Notes: generated by a model not told the origin, from the letters alone. A stretch of DNA of 64,000 bases from Linnemannia hyalina (GCA_019671135.1 JAHRHY010000002.1:2929501-2993500); one strand, 5' to 3'; positions 1 through 12,370 are shown, counted from the first letter of the stretch. Program-made: numbers and translations.

Positions 1-832
1 CGCAGAGGAGAAGGACTACAAGACTGGATTCTCGTACTTTTACGAGACCTTGGAAGGTTACTCCTCCTTGGACGATCCTCGCGCCATCTCTGCATTGAAG
101 TACATGTTGCTCTGCAAAGTCATGTTGAACCTGGTAAGCATCCTTTTTCAGCCAATCTATTATTTATATTGCGATATTATGTCACTTGTTTTCTTGAGTG
201 CTAACCAGTGTTCTAATTTGATATTTGTTTAAATAGTCCGATGATATTCAGTCGATCTTGAACAGTAAGGTTGCGCTCAAGTACCGAGGTGTGGAGGTCG
301 AGGCCATGAAGGCCATTGCATCAGCTCACAACAACCGCTCTCTCCAGGAGTTTGAACAGGCCTTGGCCGCATACCGTGATGGTACGTTATCTTGTTTTGG
401 CCGATCAATATCACTGTCACTCCAAGGGGAAGATATGAAGAATTGCGATGGCCCAGATGCTAAACAAGTTTCTTCATTTCATTCTATGTGCAAATAGAGC
501 TCGGAAACGACCCTATTATCAGGAATCACCTTGCGTCGTTGTATGACAAGTTGCTTGAACAAAACTTGGTCCGTGTGATCGAGCCCTTCTCGCGGGTGGA
601 GATTTCACATATCGCCGAGATCATCAAGTTGCCCGCACAACAGGTCGAGGTCAAGTTGTCGCAGATGATCTTGGACAAGACCTTCCACGGAGTACTAGAC
701 CAGGGCGCCGGATGCCTTGTTGTGTTTGAGGAGACGCCTGTTGACAAGACTTACGAGAGCGCTTTGGACACGATGAAGAACATGGCCAACGTGGTCGAAT
801 CTCTCTACGAGAAGGCTTCCAAGTTGTCGTAG
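1..832 (+). CDS. RPN6: 26S proteasome regulatory subunit RPN6 (PSMD11), 3' part
   Basis: Partial gene, cut by the window start. Exons 1..133, 237..381 and 498..832, with the first complete codon at base 2; both introns have GT donors and TAG acceptors and the frame joins cleanly (AYRD|ELGND). About 203 residues remain. They match the C-terminal helical repeats and PCI domain of Rpn6: the stretch from [15 protein letters not shown] through [17 protein letters not shown] and [20 protein letters not shown], ending in a coiled helix [19 protein letters not shown]. Rpn6 is a lid subunit of the 19S particle that clamps lid to core. The gene converges on the bS6m gene. Recognition is by conserved sequence; the missing N-terminal half cannot be judged. 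Confidence 0.93.
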
Positions 833-1002
833 GTTGATGAGGGAGTGGAATTGAATGCACAAAAAATCAACAATGGTCGAGATGTGGGGTTAAACACCAA
901 AACATAAAAAAATACCACGACTAAGGAGGGTCGATGATGAAGAGTGGTAGTTGAGGTGTTTCCTCTCGAACAAGCACCAAACACAGCTGTAACCCCCCTT
1001 TG

Positions 1003-1066
1003 AATAAAGACCAAATCGAAACCCATTTGCCTTCCTCGTCCATGTTATTCTGTATGATTGTTTATT
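1003..1066. terminator. Facing poly(A) signals of RPN6 and bS6m
   Basis: AATAAA at 1003-1008 lies about 170 bases after the RPN6 stop on the plus strand. TTTATT at 1061-1066, which reads AATAAA on the minus strand, lies about 57 bases after the bS6m stop. The two convergent genes therefore seem to have closely spaced, possibly overlapping 3' ends. This is a motif match only. Confidence 0.4.
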
Positions 1067-1122
1067 GGATGTGATTGATTCGATTGTTGTTACATATTCT
1101 GGAAACTTCTTTATGGAAGTGT

Positions 1123-2147
1123 TTAAACGCGGGTGCCAGTCTTCTCGGCCGAGGCGACAATGTCTTCGAGCTTGGAGCCGAGACGAATGACGGCGTGACG
1201 GAGCACACGAGGATCAACCTTAAGACGCTTGTTGAGCTCGTTGACCACAGTCGGGTTTGCATCAAATTGCATTAGCCATTGGCTATAATAAGGTGGAAAC
1301 AAAAGCGTAAGGTCGATGGTCAGCGATATGTTCCCGAGTAACTGAGTAGCGTATCTGACGAGGAGTAGGAGACAGGCCGGAGGGAGTGATAAATGAGAAA
1401 GAGCGAGAGAGATAAAGGAGGAAGTGACTTACTATCCTTGCACATGGTGTTCTTGATGTTTCCGGATACGGTATGGGAGTTGCTTCTCGCCCAGGGGCTT
1501 CAGATTCCTGACGACACCGCCCTTGTTCATGACGATCAATGAGGTCTGCTTGACCAGATCCTTCAAGTTGGCCTATTTGGATCATTCAAAGAAAGACGCC
1601 GGGAGTAAGTTCAGTTGTCCAAGATTCTTGGAGACTTCCGGGGAGGGTGTACGTTTTTTTTTTTTTTTTTGGCTGATTGTCCTGAGTGTTTTTCGTATGT
1701 AATGTGAAGCGCCGCCAATTGACTATGTTTTCCGGTAACAGTGGTAAAAGTCTTGTTGACGACCCCCTGGTCCTGACCCCTCTCTCTTCGGGTTTTGTTG
1801 GATAATTGATCCAAAGTCACTTTGGCTGCCGTCCAAAAGTGCCTTTGCTCCTGCATTGCCCCTTCGGAAACAAAAGCATTCGCTTGCCGCTGTTCCTTCC
1901 TCCCCCCTTGAGGAGCACTTGTCGGTTTAGCTCACGGCAAACTTGCTCTACTCCTGACGGACCCAGTCCGAGACGAGACACACCCCACCCCCTTCTTCCT
2001 GATCTTTCTTCCGAGCGTGGCTGATTGCTGATCCGCATAATCCTGTTTTAGTGTGTCGATCACTTCCGTCCTGTAAGCTGAGGAGAAGTAGGATTGTACC
2101 TCGACAAGGCGAGTCCTGGAGATGCAGAAGAGCTCGTAGAAGACCAT
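1123..2147 (-). CDS. MRP17: Mitochondrial small-subunit ribosomal protein bS6m (Mrp17 type)
   Basis: Three exons on the minus strand: 2147..2100, 1572..1433 and 1282..1123, giving 115 residues. The frame joins exactly at both junctions (LVE|ANLKDL; HHVQGY|QWLMQFD). The start MVFYELFCISR, the central NKGGVVRNLKPLGEKQLPYRI and the late LKVDPRVLRHAVIRLGSKLE are the hallmarks of bacterial S6 and its fungal mitochondrial homologue, including the LG-x-x-x-LPYRI strand. It would act in the mitoribosome small subunit. Intron 1 is long for this window (527 bases) and carries a 17-base T run at 1654-1670. The family match is strong; the import signal is only implied by homology. Confidence 0.9.
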
Positions 2148-2376
2148 GGTCGGATATAAATGAAAGTGAGGGCGGGAGGGGGTGAAGTGAATGAGTGATG
2201 CGAACGAAATCAGGTCCTTGATGAATGAAGGTCAAGGGATCGGTTGTTTGGAAGGTTGTGTGGCTTGGACATTTCAGTAGATTTCAAGGCACACAAGTTC
2301 CAGCTTGCAGTCTTGGGGCAAAATGTATGTTCGTTTTAATGGGATTTATAGTAAAAAAAGTCTTTCTCGTTTGTCT

Positions 2377-3994
2377 CTACTTGCGCTGGGAATCCTTGAT
2401 GAGGAAAGGATCCGAGGGCCAAGCGCCAACGCTCTTCATAATACGCTTTATAAAAAAGTCAATAATCCAGGAAGGGAGGGTCTCCTGGAGCCGGATCATC
2501 GTACCAACCCACCAGAATCCAATCAAGTACCTCGCCTTGGCCGCGCCGTTCTGTTTCCTGATCGCATTAACAGCCGCATCCACAACCCACTTGGATGGCA
2601 TAGATTGATCATAAAGCTGTTTAGAGTGGTTACGGACACCCTGAATGAAGTCGGGGCCATACATCTTCTGGGTTTCAACACTCGACTCCTTCCAGACGCG
2701 TTCGAGGACAGTGTGGGCCGAGGCCACGAGAGGAGTCTTGGCATAGAAAGGCTCGAGCATGGAGACGTCAATCTCCCAGGGCGACAACTCGACACGGAGG
2801 GTGTCAAGGATTGACTCGGCGGCGTGCTTGGAGGCGTTGTAGCCGCCGTGGGCGGGGGGGTTGGCGCGACCGGCGATGGAGGTGATGCTGAGGAGACGGG
2901 CGCGGGGGAGGCGCTTGCCCTGGGGGCTGTGTCGGGATTTAGCATAGATACGCAAACTGGGGAGCATTGCCTTGGTGATGCGGATGATTCCCATATAGTT
3001 CACATCCATGATTTTCTATTTTGTTCATGTTAGAGAGAGGGGTTGTTAATACACATGTTGCCTTGAAGAGACGATGCTGTCGAGAGATATGAGGCTGGCA
3101 ATGGTTTTGCGGTAGAAATGGACGAGGTTAGTTGTGGACTTCTTTCTCCCCTTTATGTAATATAGTAGGTGTGTAGGGTCCATGTGTTTTTTCCTTTGTA
3201 GAGGATTGGTCTCCAATTGCAAGCTGTGCCCTCTTTGCCTTCTCCCCAACAAAAATTGTCAAAGTCGAGTTGGTCATTCATCTGTTGGTGTTCAAACTCC
3301 AATCCATCGATTGTTGTTGGTCATGGGTATAAGTAACAACCAATTCGTCCTGAAGAAGAGTTACTGGTGATGCCTTTACCTGGAAGCTGTCCTCAGACGC
3401 GAAGTCAAAGAATCCACCAGCATAGATACCTATTCGTCCAAAATATAACGATACAACAGGTTGAATGCAAGTTAGTCAAAAGGAAACAAGAATCACGCTA
3501 ATTGTTCAATTGTTCTGAAAACCAGTGCGCTAACAAAACAAAGAAAAAGAAAAGGAACATACCGGCGTTGTTGAGGACACAGTAGACACCCTGGGGGCAC
3601 TCGGCCTCGATCTGGGCACGGAGGCGGTTGACGTCGCTCTGGTTGGTGACATCGACCTGGACGGCTCTGATGCGGGATGACTGCTTGGCCTTGTAAGTCT
3701 CGACAGCCTTGTCGGTCAGGCAGGTTGCGTAGACAGTGTAACCGCCACGCTGGTAGAGCTCCTGAACGATCTCTGATCCGAATCCAGTGTCGCAGCCTAT
3801 GGTTGTTTCCCGAAAGAAGAGCATGTAGGCTGGGTGTTAATAAAAAGATATGCAGGTCATTGGTGCATAGGCAGACGCGCTACTAATGAGCTATGGATGA
3901 AGATTTTTATGCAACTAGAACAGTCCTTGGAACTGACTCGTATTTCTCTACCTGTGATAACAACGACGAGGTTGGCTGAGTTGGTGAGGGTCAT
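2377..3994 (-). CDS. Short-chain dehydrogenase/reductase, SDR9C-like
   Basis: Four exons on the minus strand: 3994..3952, 3796..3563, 3429..3380 and 3015..2377, giving 321 residues. The nucleotide-binding motif VVVITGCDTGFG is split by intron 1; NNAG follows at the end of exon 2 and the catalytic Y-x-x-x-K is in GGYNASKHAAES, with an upstream SITSIAGR serine. The GCDTGFG form with TCLTDKAVE is typical of the SDR9C branch (retinol, 17-beta-hydroxysteroid and 3-hydroxybutyrate dehydrogenases), so an NAD(P)-dependent oxidoreductase acting on a lipid-like alcohol or keto group is likely. The C-terminal part has a hydrophobic stretch around IGFWWVGTMIRL that could sit on a membrane. The substrate cannot be told from sequence. 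The gene is divergent from the AP-2 alpha gene. Confidence 0.85.
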
Positions 3995-5562
3995 GTTGCG
4001 TTATGTGAAGTGAGGAATGACAGTATGTTGAATGAGAAGGAGAAAGAGGAGGAGGGTGAATGTACAAGTTGATGAGGGAGTGAAATGAAAAGGTGGAAGG
4101 TGGAAGAAAGGGAAGTTGACTCGTGATAAAAAAACAAGGGTAAAGAGAGAAAAATAGCTGGAAGAGGAACGAGCCGCCTTTTTATACGGTGGGGATGAAG
4201 ATGTTCACTTTGGGTTGTGCGGTCGCTCACTCAAGAATAGGGATGTCGTTCTGGCACGCATTAAAAAAACTGAAGGTAAAAGATGAGCCGTGCACAGGCA
4301 CAACAGCACATGTGCTCCCCCTGTCGTTTACTCTTTGTGGAGAAATATGAAAGACGTTCGGTTTGATGGGCGACAAGTGATACCACAATGCCAAGGATTA
4401 TGGTCAATAAACGATGTCTTAATCGTCAAGTTGCCGATGGACAGAGATTGAGTTGTCATCCCGAATGGCATTTAAATAGGAATGGACGGGAGAATAACTA
4501 CAATGCCCAAGGCGTATGGGGTCAACCACCGACCCGAGTTTCTGATCAAAGGATACGGCTCAGAAAACAAGATTTATGAACGGCCGTTAGGGACGGGATT
4601 TTACACTTGTCGTGAGCGAGCCGAAGGCTACACAAAGGTACTAGAGCATAGTTATGGGTGATATGTGGAAGAGGATATGTAATAGATAAACAAGCTTGAT
4701 GATGACAGGACAAGAATGCCTCTGGCAAAGCCATCTGGGCCGTCTACATTCAATTTAAGCAAGACCCTTTTCGTGCCTTGACAGTTGACACACACTTAAC
4801 CTTCCACCCTTTCGCTTCAGGCCTAGCATCTGTAGACCCTTAATGCAGGTTCTCCACAGAACCTTCCATTAATTTTTTGATCAAGGTGATCATGACAGTT
4901 GAAGCCAGGTTGGATGTTATCAGTGGCTGTGCTGTTGAAAGATGGGCGAGTGATCGCCACTGTGGATGGTCACGGTGCATATATATCGAATCAATTTGGC
5001 CGGTTCCCATCAACATGCTCTCTCTGTCGAAGGCACCATCGGCGATACCTCCAGGAGAGTATGCTTTTTTGCTGTTGTTCCTGAGATTGGGTATGGTGGG
5101 CGGGTGTGCCTGGCTGAACCTGATATTTTGATTAACCCACAGCCCCACACACAACACACGTCGTGATTCGTCCCTTGCTGACCACCTTGTCTCCTCCCTT
5201 CTCAAGTCAGCCAGTCGGTCTTCAGGTTCAAAGGACACTCACTGCCTGTACTTCTCCACCCACCTGTTTCTCTCTCTGTCATCATCGTCTCCAGTTGAGG
5301 CACCAACGGTCACTCTCTTTTGGCTCTCATCCCGTTCATTTTATTCCCTCTTTCCCTTCCTTTCTTTCTTCATCCAACCCACGTTCTCGTCCCTTGTCTC
5401 TTGTCTTTCTCCAACACCCTCCGTCTTCCTCATCTACTCTCATCACACTCACTCTCACACTCACTCTCACTCACACTCACTCTCACTCTCACTCATACAC
5501 GCTCATCCCACTCCACTCTACAACCCCTGTACCCTTCACCCCCACACAACATCTGATCCAAC
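3995..5562. promoter_or_regulatory. Divergent intergenic region between SDR and AP-2 alpha genes
   Basis: About 1.57 kb lie between two divergently read genes, with no ORF I can support. The last 200 bases before the AP-2 alpha ATG are extremely pyrimidine-rich, with imperfect CTCACT/CACACT repeats at about 5448-5512. This looks like a CT-rich fungal promoter and 5' leader. The SDR side has an AG-rich leader on the plus strand, which is CT-rich in gene sense. Confidence 0.4.
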
Positions 5563-8500
5563 ATGGCTATGCGCGGTTTGACCGTGTTCATCGCGGACAT
5601 TCGTAACTGTACGTCAGCAGCAGCAGCAACAATATCATCACAACTTATCAGGAACTCACTGTACAGGCACTTTTTTCACACTGGAAATCAACACACTTCT
5701 AAAAATGCAACCACTTCGCTTTACTGAATAGGTCGTGTCCGCGAACTCGAGGAGAAGCGAATCAACAAGGAGATGGCCAACATCCGCACCAAGTTTAAAG
5801 GTTCGATCCTCAAGCAAATCATCTCTACTACAGGACAATAAGCATTCTTTGTGTGTGTTTGTTTACAGTAGCCACCCTTGAACAACTGTTATTAACGCTA
5901 TGTCTACGTCTTTGCTTTTCAAACTACTAATAGACGGAAGCTTGAGTGGATACGACAAAAAGAAATACGTGTGCAAGCTGCTGTACATGTACATTCTCGG
6001 ATGGGATATCGACTTTGGACACATGGAGGCCGTCAACCTCATCTCCAGTCCAAAGTACAGCGAAAAGCAGATTGTAAGTCTGGTTCAGTTGCAGCAGAGT
6101 ATTTGCTTTTTGCAGGAAGACGAGGCTAATTGGTCGTTGGTTGCGCTGGATTGTCTGGATGCCCTTGTTCATTTCGTTGCTGTTGTTCTTTTTGGTCTGC
6201 TCTCGGGAAAAACTAACTTGCTGGTATCTCCTCTATCATATCGCACAAACCAGGGTTATCTCGGGATTACGCTGTTGATGCACGAGAACAGCGACCTGGT
6301 GCGCCTGGTCGTCAACTCGATTCGCAAGGATCTGGACGACAACAACGAGATCCACAACTGTCTAGCCCTGCACGCCATTGCCAACATTGGAGGCAGGGAA
6401 ATGGCCGAGTCCCTGGCAAGTGATGTTCATCGTCTTCTTGTCTCTCCGTAAGTGTCAAAACTGCGTGCCTTTTTCTGTCTTCACTTCCTGCTGTTTTGCA
6501 TAATACTTTGGGCTTTACTTTTGTGTGATTGTGATATGTGCGTTTTGTTGAAGTTGCCTGATTGCTGTTGTGTCTGCTCTGATTGTCTGCAAAAGCAGAG
6601 AGTGGAGTGTACCAACGAGAGAGTGCTCTCACATTCATTTCGCTTTTTGTGTTTCCTATTTTTAATAATCAAATTCACCCGTCCTTTGTGTGCCTGTCTC
6701 TGACTAAAAAATTATGTTCGCTCTGGGAAACATTTGGTTCTGACCTTACTAGAAACTCAAAGAGTTTTGTCAAGAAAAAGGCTGCATTGACAATGCTGCG
6801 ACTCTTCAGGAAACATCCGGACGTCATCCCTGCTCCCGACTGGGCTGAACGTATCACCAACATCATAGACGACTACGATCTTGGCGTCTGTCTCTCTGTC
6901 ACCAGTCTGATCACCGCCCTCGCCCAACAATACCCAGAGGCCTTTATGCTGGCCATCCCCAAGGCGATCATGCGACTCCACAAGGTACAGCATCGGAGAC
7001 TGAATCACTTCAGCCAAAAAGGAACCAGGGGAGAAAGAAGGGAAAGTGGATCTATCGCGACCTGTTTTGTTAAACGATACTTTTTTTTTTCTCAATGGGC
7101 ATATAGGTGATCGTGGAACGCGACTTTTCTGCAGACTATGTGTACTATAAGATCCCGATCCCATGGCTCCAGGTCAAGCTTCTCCGCTTGTTGCAGTACT
7201 TCCCTCCAACTGGTATGTTTGTTACATGGCTTTTTGATTTGTGGAATGTAATTGGCAGTCGCACCATACGATCATAACCATCGGAGAACTAATGCAGTAA
7301 TAACGTTAATTGCTCTCTATTAGAGGATCCCAACATGTCTGAAATGCTGCACAACGTCCTCCAGACCATCATCAACAACTCGCAGGAGACCCCCAGGAAT
7401 GTGCAACACAACAACGCCCAGAACGCCATCCTCTTTGAGGCCATCAACTTGGCCATCCATCTGGACTGCGAGTCGGACATTGTACGACAGGCTACCAACA
7501 TTCTCGCGCGATTCATCCTCTCCAAGGAGACCAATGTGCGCTATCTCGGCCTGGAGACCATGGCCCATTTGGCTGCTGTGACCGACGAACTGGACGAGAT
7601 CAAGAAACACGAGGAGACCATCATTTTATCGTTGCGGGACAAGGATATCAGTGTTCGTCGTCGTGGACTGGATCTTCTGTACAGTATGTGCGATGTCTCC
7701 AATGCCAAAACTATTGTCTCTGAGCTCATTCGGTACCTCCACATTGCCGACTATGCTCTTCGTGAGGAGATGGTGCTCAAGATTGCCATTATGACCGAAA
7801 AGTATGCCACGGAGCATTCGTGGTACGTCGACGTCATCTTGCAGCTCATCAGCTCGGCAGGAGATCATGTCGGAGAGGAGGTCTGGTACAGAATCGTTCA
7901 GATTGTCACCAACCACGAAAACCTTCAGGAATACTCGGCCAAGATGGTTCTTCACTACATGCGGTCGCCTCACTGTCACGAGAACATGCTCAAGGTCGGA
8001 GGATACATTCTCGGAGAGTACGGACACTTGATCGCTAACCTTCCAGGAGCCTCACCTATCGAGCAGTTCAACACCCTTCACGCTCGCTTTGGCCTCTGCT
8101 CGCTCGCCACCCGTGCATTGTTGCTCTCGACCTACATCAAGTTCATCAACTTGTTCCCCGAGATCAAAGGCGCCATTCTCGCTGTTTTCAACCAATATCG
8201 CCATGTTCTGGATGCCGAGTTGCAGCAGCGTGCTTGCGAGTACATGGCCATCGCCACCATGCCCACGGACGACCTTTTGCAGACTGTTTGCGAGGAGATG
8301 CCTCAGTTCCCTGAGCGCGAGTCTGCCTTGCTCTCACGGTTGAACGAGAAGACTGGCCAGACCGAAGACAAGCGGACATGGAACATTGGTGGCAAGGATT
8401 CGAACGAAAAGACGCCAGCGAACCTGTTGGCGGCCACCAAGGAGCGCAACGAGAACGGAAGCGTCGATGATTTGGTCAACAGTGTCAGCAACACGAGTAT

Positions 8501-9455
8501 CAGCGCTGCTGGCGGCGAGAATGGAGCTGCTGCACCTGCGAACGGATCGGCGGCCCCTCCTACTCCTGCTACCCCAGCAGCCAAGGTCGGATTGACATGG
8601 AAGGACCAGCTGGCGCCAGGATACGAGAGCTGGTACAACCGCCTGCGGGATGGCACCGACGGTATCTTGTACGAGGACAGCATTTTGCAGATCGGTATCA
8701 AGTCCGAATACCACGGCCACTTGGGACGCCTCGCGATCTACTTTGGCAACAAGACTCATACTCAGCTCAACTCGTTTGCGGTGTCTGTTGAGTCGCCGGA
8801 GGGTCTTGTCGTCGCCAACTCTCACACCCTGGCGACATCCATTGGACCTTCGACCCAAATTCAGCAGCTGTACAGTCTGGAGTGCCAGCAGATCGTGACG
8901 GAGGTGCCCTTGATCCGTATCTCTTACCAAGCAGGATCGACCCAGAGTATCTACCTCAAGCTGCCCGTCCTGATGTCACGGTTCATTGAACCCATCCAGC
9001 TGTCAAGCGCGGACTTTTTCGGTCGCTGGAAGCAGATTGGAGGTGCTCCTCGGGAGGTTCAAGAGATTATCAAGGTGCCGGGCAAGATTGAGTTGGAGAG
9101 GGCACGCACGATCCTTGTCAACCATCGTTTGGGCATCTGCGAGAATGTGGATCCCAAGCCTGGCAACTTTGTCGCTACTGGTGTCTTTAACACCTCCTTG
9201 AGCGGCAAGGTCGGCTGTCTCTTGCGTCTCGAGCCCAACCACGAAACAAATGTAAGTCGTCATCTTTGTTTTCGGGTTTTTTTTGTTCTCTTTGTTTTCT
9301 TCCTTGTTTTCTTTTTCCTAACGACAACTTTCTCATCTTTTCCAATATAGATGTACCGTTTAACTATCAGGACAACATCGGATGTGGTTTCCAAGCATTT
9401 GAAGGATATTTTGCATACGGCGTTGCTCTACAGGCCAGCTCCTTCTACTCGATAG
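5563..9455 (+). CDS. APL3: AP-2 complex subunit alpha (alpha-adaptin)
   Basis: Eight exons: 5563..5608, 5732..5800, 5934..6073, 6254..6447, 6753..6984, 7107..7212, 7324..9251 and 9351..9455; 939 residues, the usual alpha-adaptin length. The start MAMRGLTVFIADIRNC and then YDKKKYVCKLLYMYILG and DIDFGHMEAVNLI identify the alpha trunk, which also carries the family's PIP2-binding lysine patch near the N terminus. Armadillo-like repeats run to about residue 600. A hinge rich in Gly, Ala and Pro follows at about 625-685, then the two-part appendage, with WKQIGGAPREVQEIIKV in the platform. The protein acts in clathrin-mediated endocytosis at the plasma membrane. Introns cluster in the 5' third; all are GT-AG. 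The ATG choice is supported by the conserved MRGL start. Confidence 0.95.
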
Positions 9456-9669
9456 AGGCAGGTCTCTTGAGGGGGTACTGTAATTTTGAGACCCAACGCG
9501 TAGAAACATAAAAAATACGAGTAAATAATCATTTAGAACAAAAAAAGGCGCGTCTTTCGGGTATTTATTACAAGGGTATGATTGTTGTCTATTCAAATGG
9601 CTGGTAGGTAAAGAAAAGGGAGTGGAGGGGAAATGCAAGGTGTAGACGACTGCATTGTCAGCTCTGCAG

Positions 9670-10018
9670 TTACGCTGTTGAATCCTCTAGGGTGTAATTA
9701 AAGGAAGGAAGCTATTAGATACAATTCATCTATATGGCATGGCGTAATGAGAACATTGAGATCAGAATGTCATTTCAAGATTCACTTACTCTTTTGTCCA
9801 AGGGTAAAGTAGGCGTAGGTGACATCGACACCAGCGATAAAAGCGAGACTTGAAACAATGGTCAGCTTCTTGGTCGAATGTTGGGCCACAGCGACCGCGA
9901 TAGCGGGTGCTGAGGACTCAGCAGCAGCAGCAGAAGCGGAGAACTGGCGGACAGCAGCGGCGCGAAGGGGAGCAGTGGTATGGGCCATGCGAGCAGCGGA
10001 GGATGCGATGGCAGACAT
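9670..10018 (-). CDS. Small predicted mitochondrial membrane protein, copy 1
   Basis: Two exons, 10018..9790 and a 17-base last exon 9686..9670; 81 residues. I do not recognise the family. The N terminus is basic and Ala/Ser-rich, and RQFSAS fits the R-x-F/Y before S cleavage pattern of mitochondrial presequences. After an Ala-rich linker, HSTKKL leads into one membrane segment (IVSSLAFIAGVDVTYAYFTLG), then a short charged tail QKKDSTA. The intron falls in the same codon as in three paralogues in this window. This copy is the most diverged: DSTA against EATA or EATV, and SSLAFIAG against SGVAFVAG. A TATA box lies about 110 bases upstream. It may be an inner-membrane accessory subunit; that is inference from topology only. 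Confidence 0.75.
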
Positions 10019-10124
10019 GTTCGGATTTTTTTTTGTTGGTGTCCTTGGAGGAAGAGCGGAGGAGTTGTGGAATGTTTGTTGACTTTGTTGTTGAGAATGA
10101 TGGGCTGACGAGGAGACTGTCGAT

Positions 10125-10133
10125 CCTTTTATA
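10125..10133 (-). promoter_or_regulatory. TATA box of copy 1
   Basis: TATAAAAGG on the minus strand, about 110 bases upstream of the copy 1 ATG. All four paralogues have a TATA-like box at a comparable distance, which makes it likely to be used. Confidence 0.55.
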
Positions 10134-10204
10134 CCTTCTTCATCATCGTCGTCTTCTTTTTCTTCTTGGAATGGTCTTTGGTCGGCAATTGCCATATTCG
10201 ACAG

Positions 10205-10350
10205 GTCTCCGGTCGACTTTTTTTTGTTTCTCTCCCTCTCGACAATTGATCGTCATAGTGTCAAGTAAAAAGAAAAGAAAAAAAGGAACTCTCTGTTTGA
10301 CAAATGGGCTTTCCGTTGCTCGGACGCGGCGTGTGGGACATCGCGGAGCA
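10205..10350 (-). promoter_or_regulatory. Upstream conserved block of copy 1
   Basis: Shares ordered short motifs with the regions upstream of copies 2 and 3. Given in plus-strand letters: ccggtcgac at 10209-10217, tttgacaaat at 10296-10305 and gacgcggcg at 10323-10331, followed by a (a/c)tcrcggagca-like string. The sequence between them has diverged. Similar position and order in three genes suggests retained regulatory elements, but they could equally be remnants of the duplication. Confidence 0.45.
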
Positions 10351-10743
10351 GCAACCATTCTTGGACGACAATGGTTGTCAATTTTTTTTTGTCTTTGCGC
10401 ATTTTTCTCGCATGGTCCACTACGTCATTTGAAATTCGTTGGATAGGGCCCCCTGTTGAGGCGATGCAAAAGGATAAATGTCCGACAGGAACCTGATCAT
10501 AGGCTGACATTGTGTTGCTGTTGTTCTTGTGCATTTGGGCCTAAGTAAAGAAAGAAGAAAGAGGAAGAAAGAGGAAGAAAGAAAAAGAAAGAGAGAGAGG
10601 ATTTGCGTGTGTTAAAGAATATTGCCTTATGTTTTTCTCGATTTGCCACTGTGGAGGAGACTTTGGTGTATTGAGAGGAAGGGAGTTGGTGGGTGGTAAG
10701 AAAAGAAAGAAGGGGTGATATTAACACATCCATCAACTACATC
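10351..10743. other. Intergenic, A/G-rich low complexity
   Basis: No gene seen. It contains GAAGAAAGAGG-type purine repeats at about 10543-10600. Confidence 0.4.
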
Positions 10744-11714
10744 ATGTCACCACCAACCGCCACCCATCGCGTTCTCAACATCCCAGAACTCGTACACGCG
10801 ACAGCAGGACACATGGACAAGAGCGACCTTACTTGTCTGCTACGCGCCAGTCAACTCCTTCACCTTTGAGCCGAACCCCTCTTGTACGCTCATATTTCGG
10901 CGTTATTTCGAGTCATCCCCACCAATGTCTTCCTTTCTCTAGACGATATGCTAGCTCTCTCCAGGAACGCTCTATTTGTATGGTCTTTATTTCTCGGACT
11001 AACAAGTGCTTTCGGGCATTCAAGCTAGAGACGCAGGAGGAGCTCGCAACAACCATTGCCGAACCATCCACCATTGCCGCCGCCGCCACCACCCCCTTTG
11101 GCTCCCGCAGACTTGTTGGATGTTTCAGATGATCGAGCATCCGGAATTTGCGCAAGTGCATGGACTCGTCATGCGATATCGCCAGGACTTTATCTCGTCC
11201 AGGATTTCACAGCTACCTCAGGGGCCTGGACAGAAACCCTACTACAACAGAACGCTGGCGAAGGATGAATTATCGGACGAGGAATGACAACATTTCAGGA
11301 TACTCGAGCATTTATATCGCCAGATCGGTTCTCAAACCCAGCTCACGTACTTCAAATTGAAAGCGTTTGTGATGGACGAAGAAGGAGACCTTCTGAATAG
11401 ATCATACCATGAAAAACACCTTCGCTGGCATGTTGAGTCTGGAAGACACGACGGGCGAATCGGATCGACCTAGATATTTGGATTGTCTTGCTGGAATGTC
11501 CAAGCTGAAATAGTTGAAGGGTTCTGTCTATGCCACCACAGAAGATACCAAGGTGACGATGGGTTGGGCCGAGGTGCGGTCGATGGCGACCTTTTGGCCA
11601 GAGCTGGAGATTGCAAAGTTCTTTGGGCGGGACGAAAAGTTGACAGAGCCGTTTGTGTGGATGAAGGATCTGTGCGAGGAGGACCAGCTCGAACGAACTG
11701 CTAATATCTACTAA
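10744..11714 (+). pseudogene. Degenerate F-box/leucine-rich-like gene
   Basis: The ATG at 10744 opens a frame starting HRVLNIPELVHATAGHMD, then DKSDLTCLLRASQLLHL, which looks like the F-box-like start of large fungal leucine-rich families. A TGA stops it at 10867-10869. The same frame then continues sensibly (AEPLLYAHISALFRVI, then NVFLSLDDMLALSRN). Further on, ILEHLYRQIGSQTQLTYFKL, another stop (TGA at 11285), a TAG plus frame shift near 11471, and the tail WPELEIAKFFGRDEKLTEPF before TAA at 11712-11714 complete a recognisable but broken protein. At least three stops and one or more shifts make it a pseudogene. Family assignment is from memory of similar Mortierella proteins. Confidence 0.55.
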
Positions 11715-12015
11715 CTTGCCCTTTTTTTTTTACAAAAGCGAAGTAGCATTAAAAGAAATCGATAATTTCTTGCGAACTCCATCTTTTGTTGCCGACGCGT
11801 CAAAATGCCATGTTTGTACTACAGTTCTGTAATTTTTTTTTGAGTTTTTCAAATTTGAAAACAAGAGGCATGTACGTCTCATAGTCTTTTTATTGTATTC
11901 GTATGTGTCTATTCGCCTTCCGTTCTTTTATCGACTTGCGTATCTCATCTTTGCTGTGGTTGCTGGAGACGTAGTTACTCTAAAGCTTTGTCTGAAGACT
12001 AAAAAATCCTTCTCT

Positions 12016-12370
12016 TTAGGCAGTGGCCTCCTCTACAATTGGACAACAAGAAAAACGGAAGAAGAAGCAAGATTAGTATTGTTTTCCTTTTAAACCATGT
12101 CTTTCTAAGAGCGTGCCTTAAACGACAAGGAAGAAAGGTTTGAGACTTACTCTTTTGTCCAATGATAAAGTAAGCATATGTGACATCGACGCCGGCGACA
12201 AAGGCAACTCCCGAAGCGATGGCCAGCTTCTTGGTCGAGTGCAGGGCTGGAGCAGCAGCAGCAGCAACAGTGGACTCGGTAGTGGCAGCAGAGTAGTGGC
12301 GGACGGCTGCGGTGCGAAGGGGAGCGGTGGCACGGACCATACGAGCAGTGGAGGAAGTGATAGCAGACAT
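12016..12370 (-). CDS. Small predicted mitochondrial membrane protein, copy 2
   Basis: Two exons, 12370..12151 and 12032..12016 (17 bases); 78 residues. Presequence-like N terminus with RHYSAA as the likely R-3 type cleavage context, an Ala-rich spacer, KKLAIASGVAFVAGVDVTYA as membrane segment, and the tail GQKKEATA. It differs from copy 3 at only a few residues (YFIIG here, YFTLG there; SSTARM against SSSARM). The near-identity covers promoter, coding exon and splice site, so copies 2 and 3 come from a recent duplication. Function unknown. Confidence 0.78.

Noticed and set aside
3850..3905. tRNA-like stretch in SDR intron 1 (minus strand tagctcattagtagcgcg, then tctgcct)
   Set aside because: Resembles a D-arm and the start of an anticodon stem, but there is no GGTTCGA T-arm and no acceptor stem pairing.
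4840..5238. 132-codon minus-strand ORF between SDR and AP-2 alpha
   Set aside because: No recognisable motif, lies in the shared promoter region, and overlaps equally long plus-strand ORFs.
8334..8930. 198-codon minus-strand ORF
   Set aside because: Shadow of the AP-2 alpha coding sequence.
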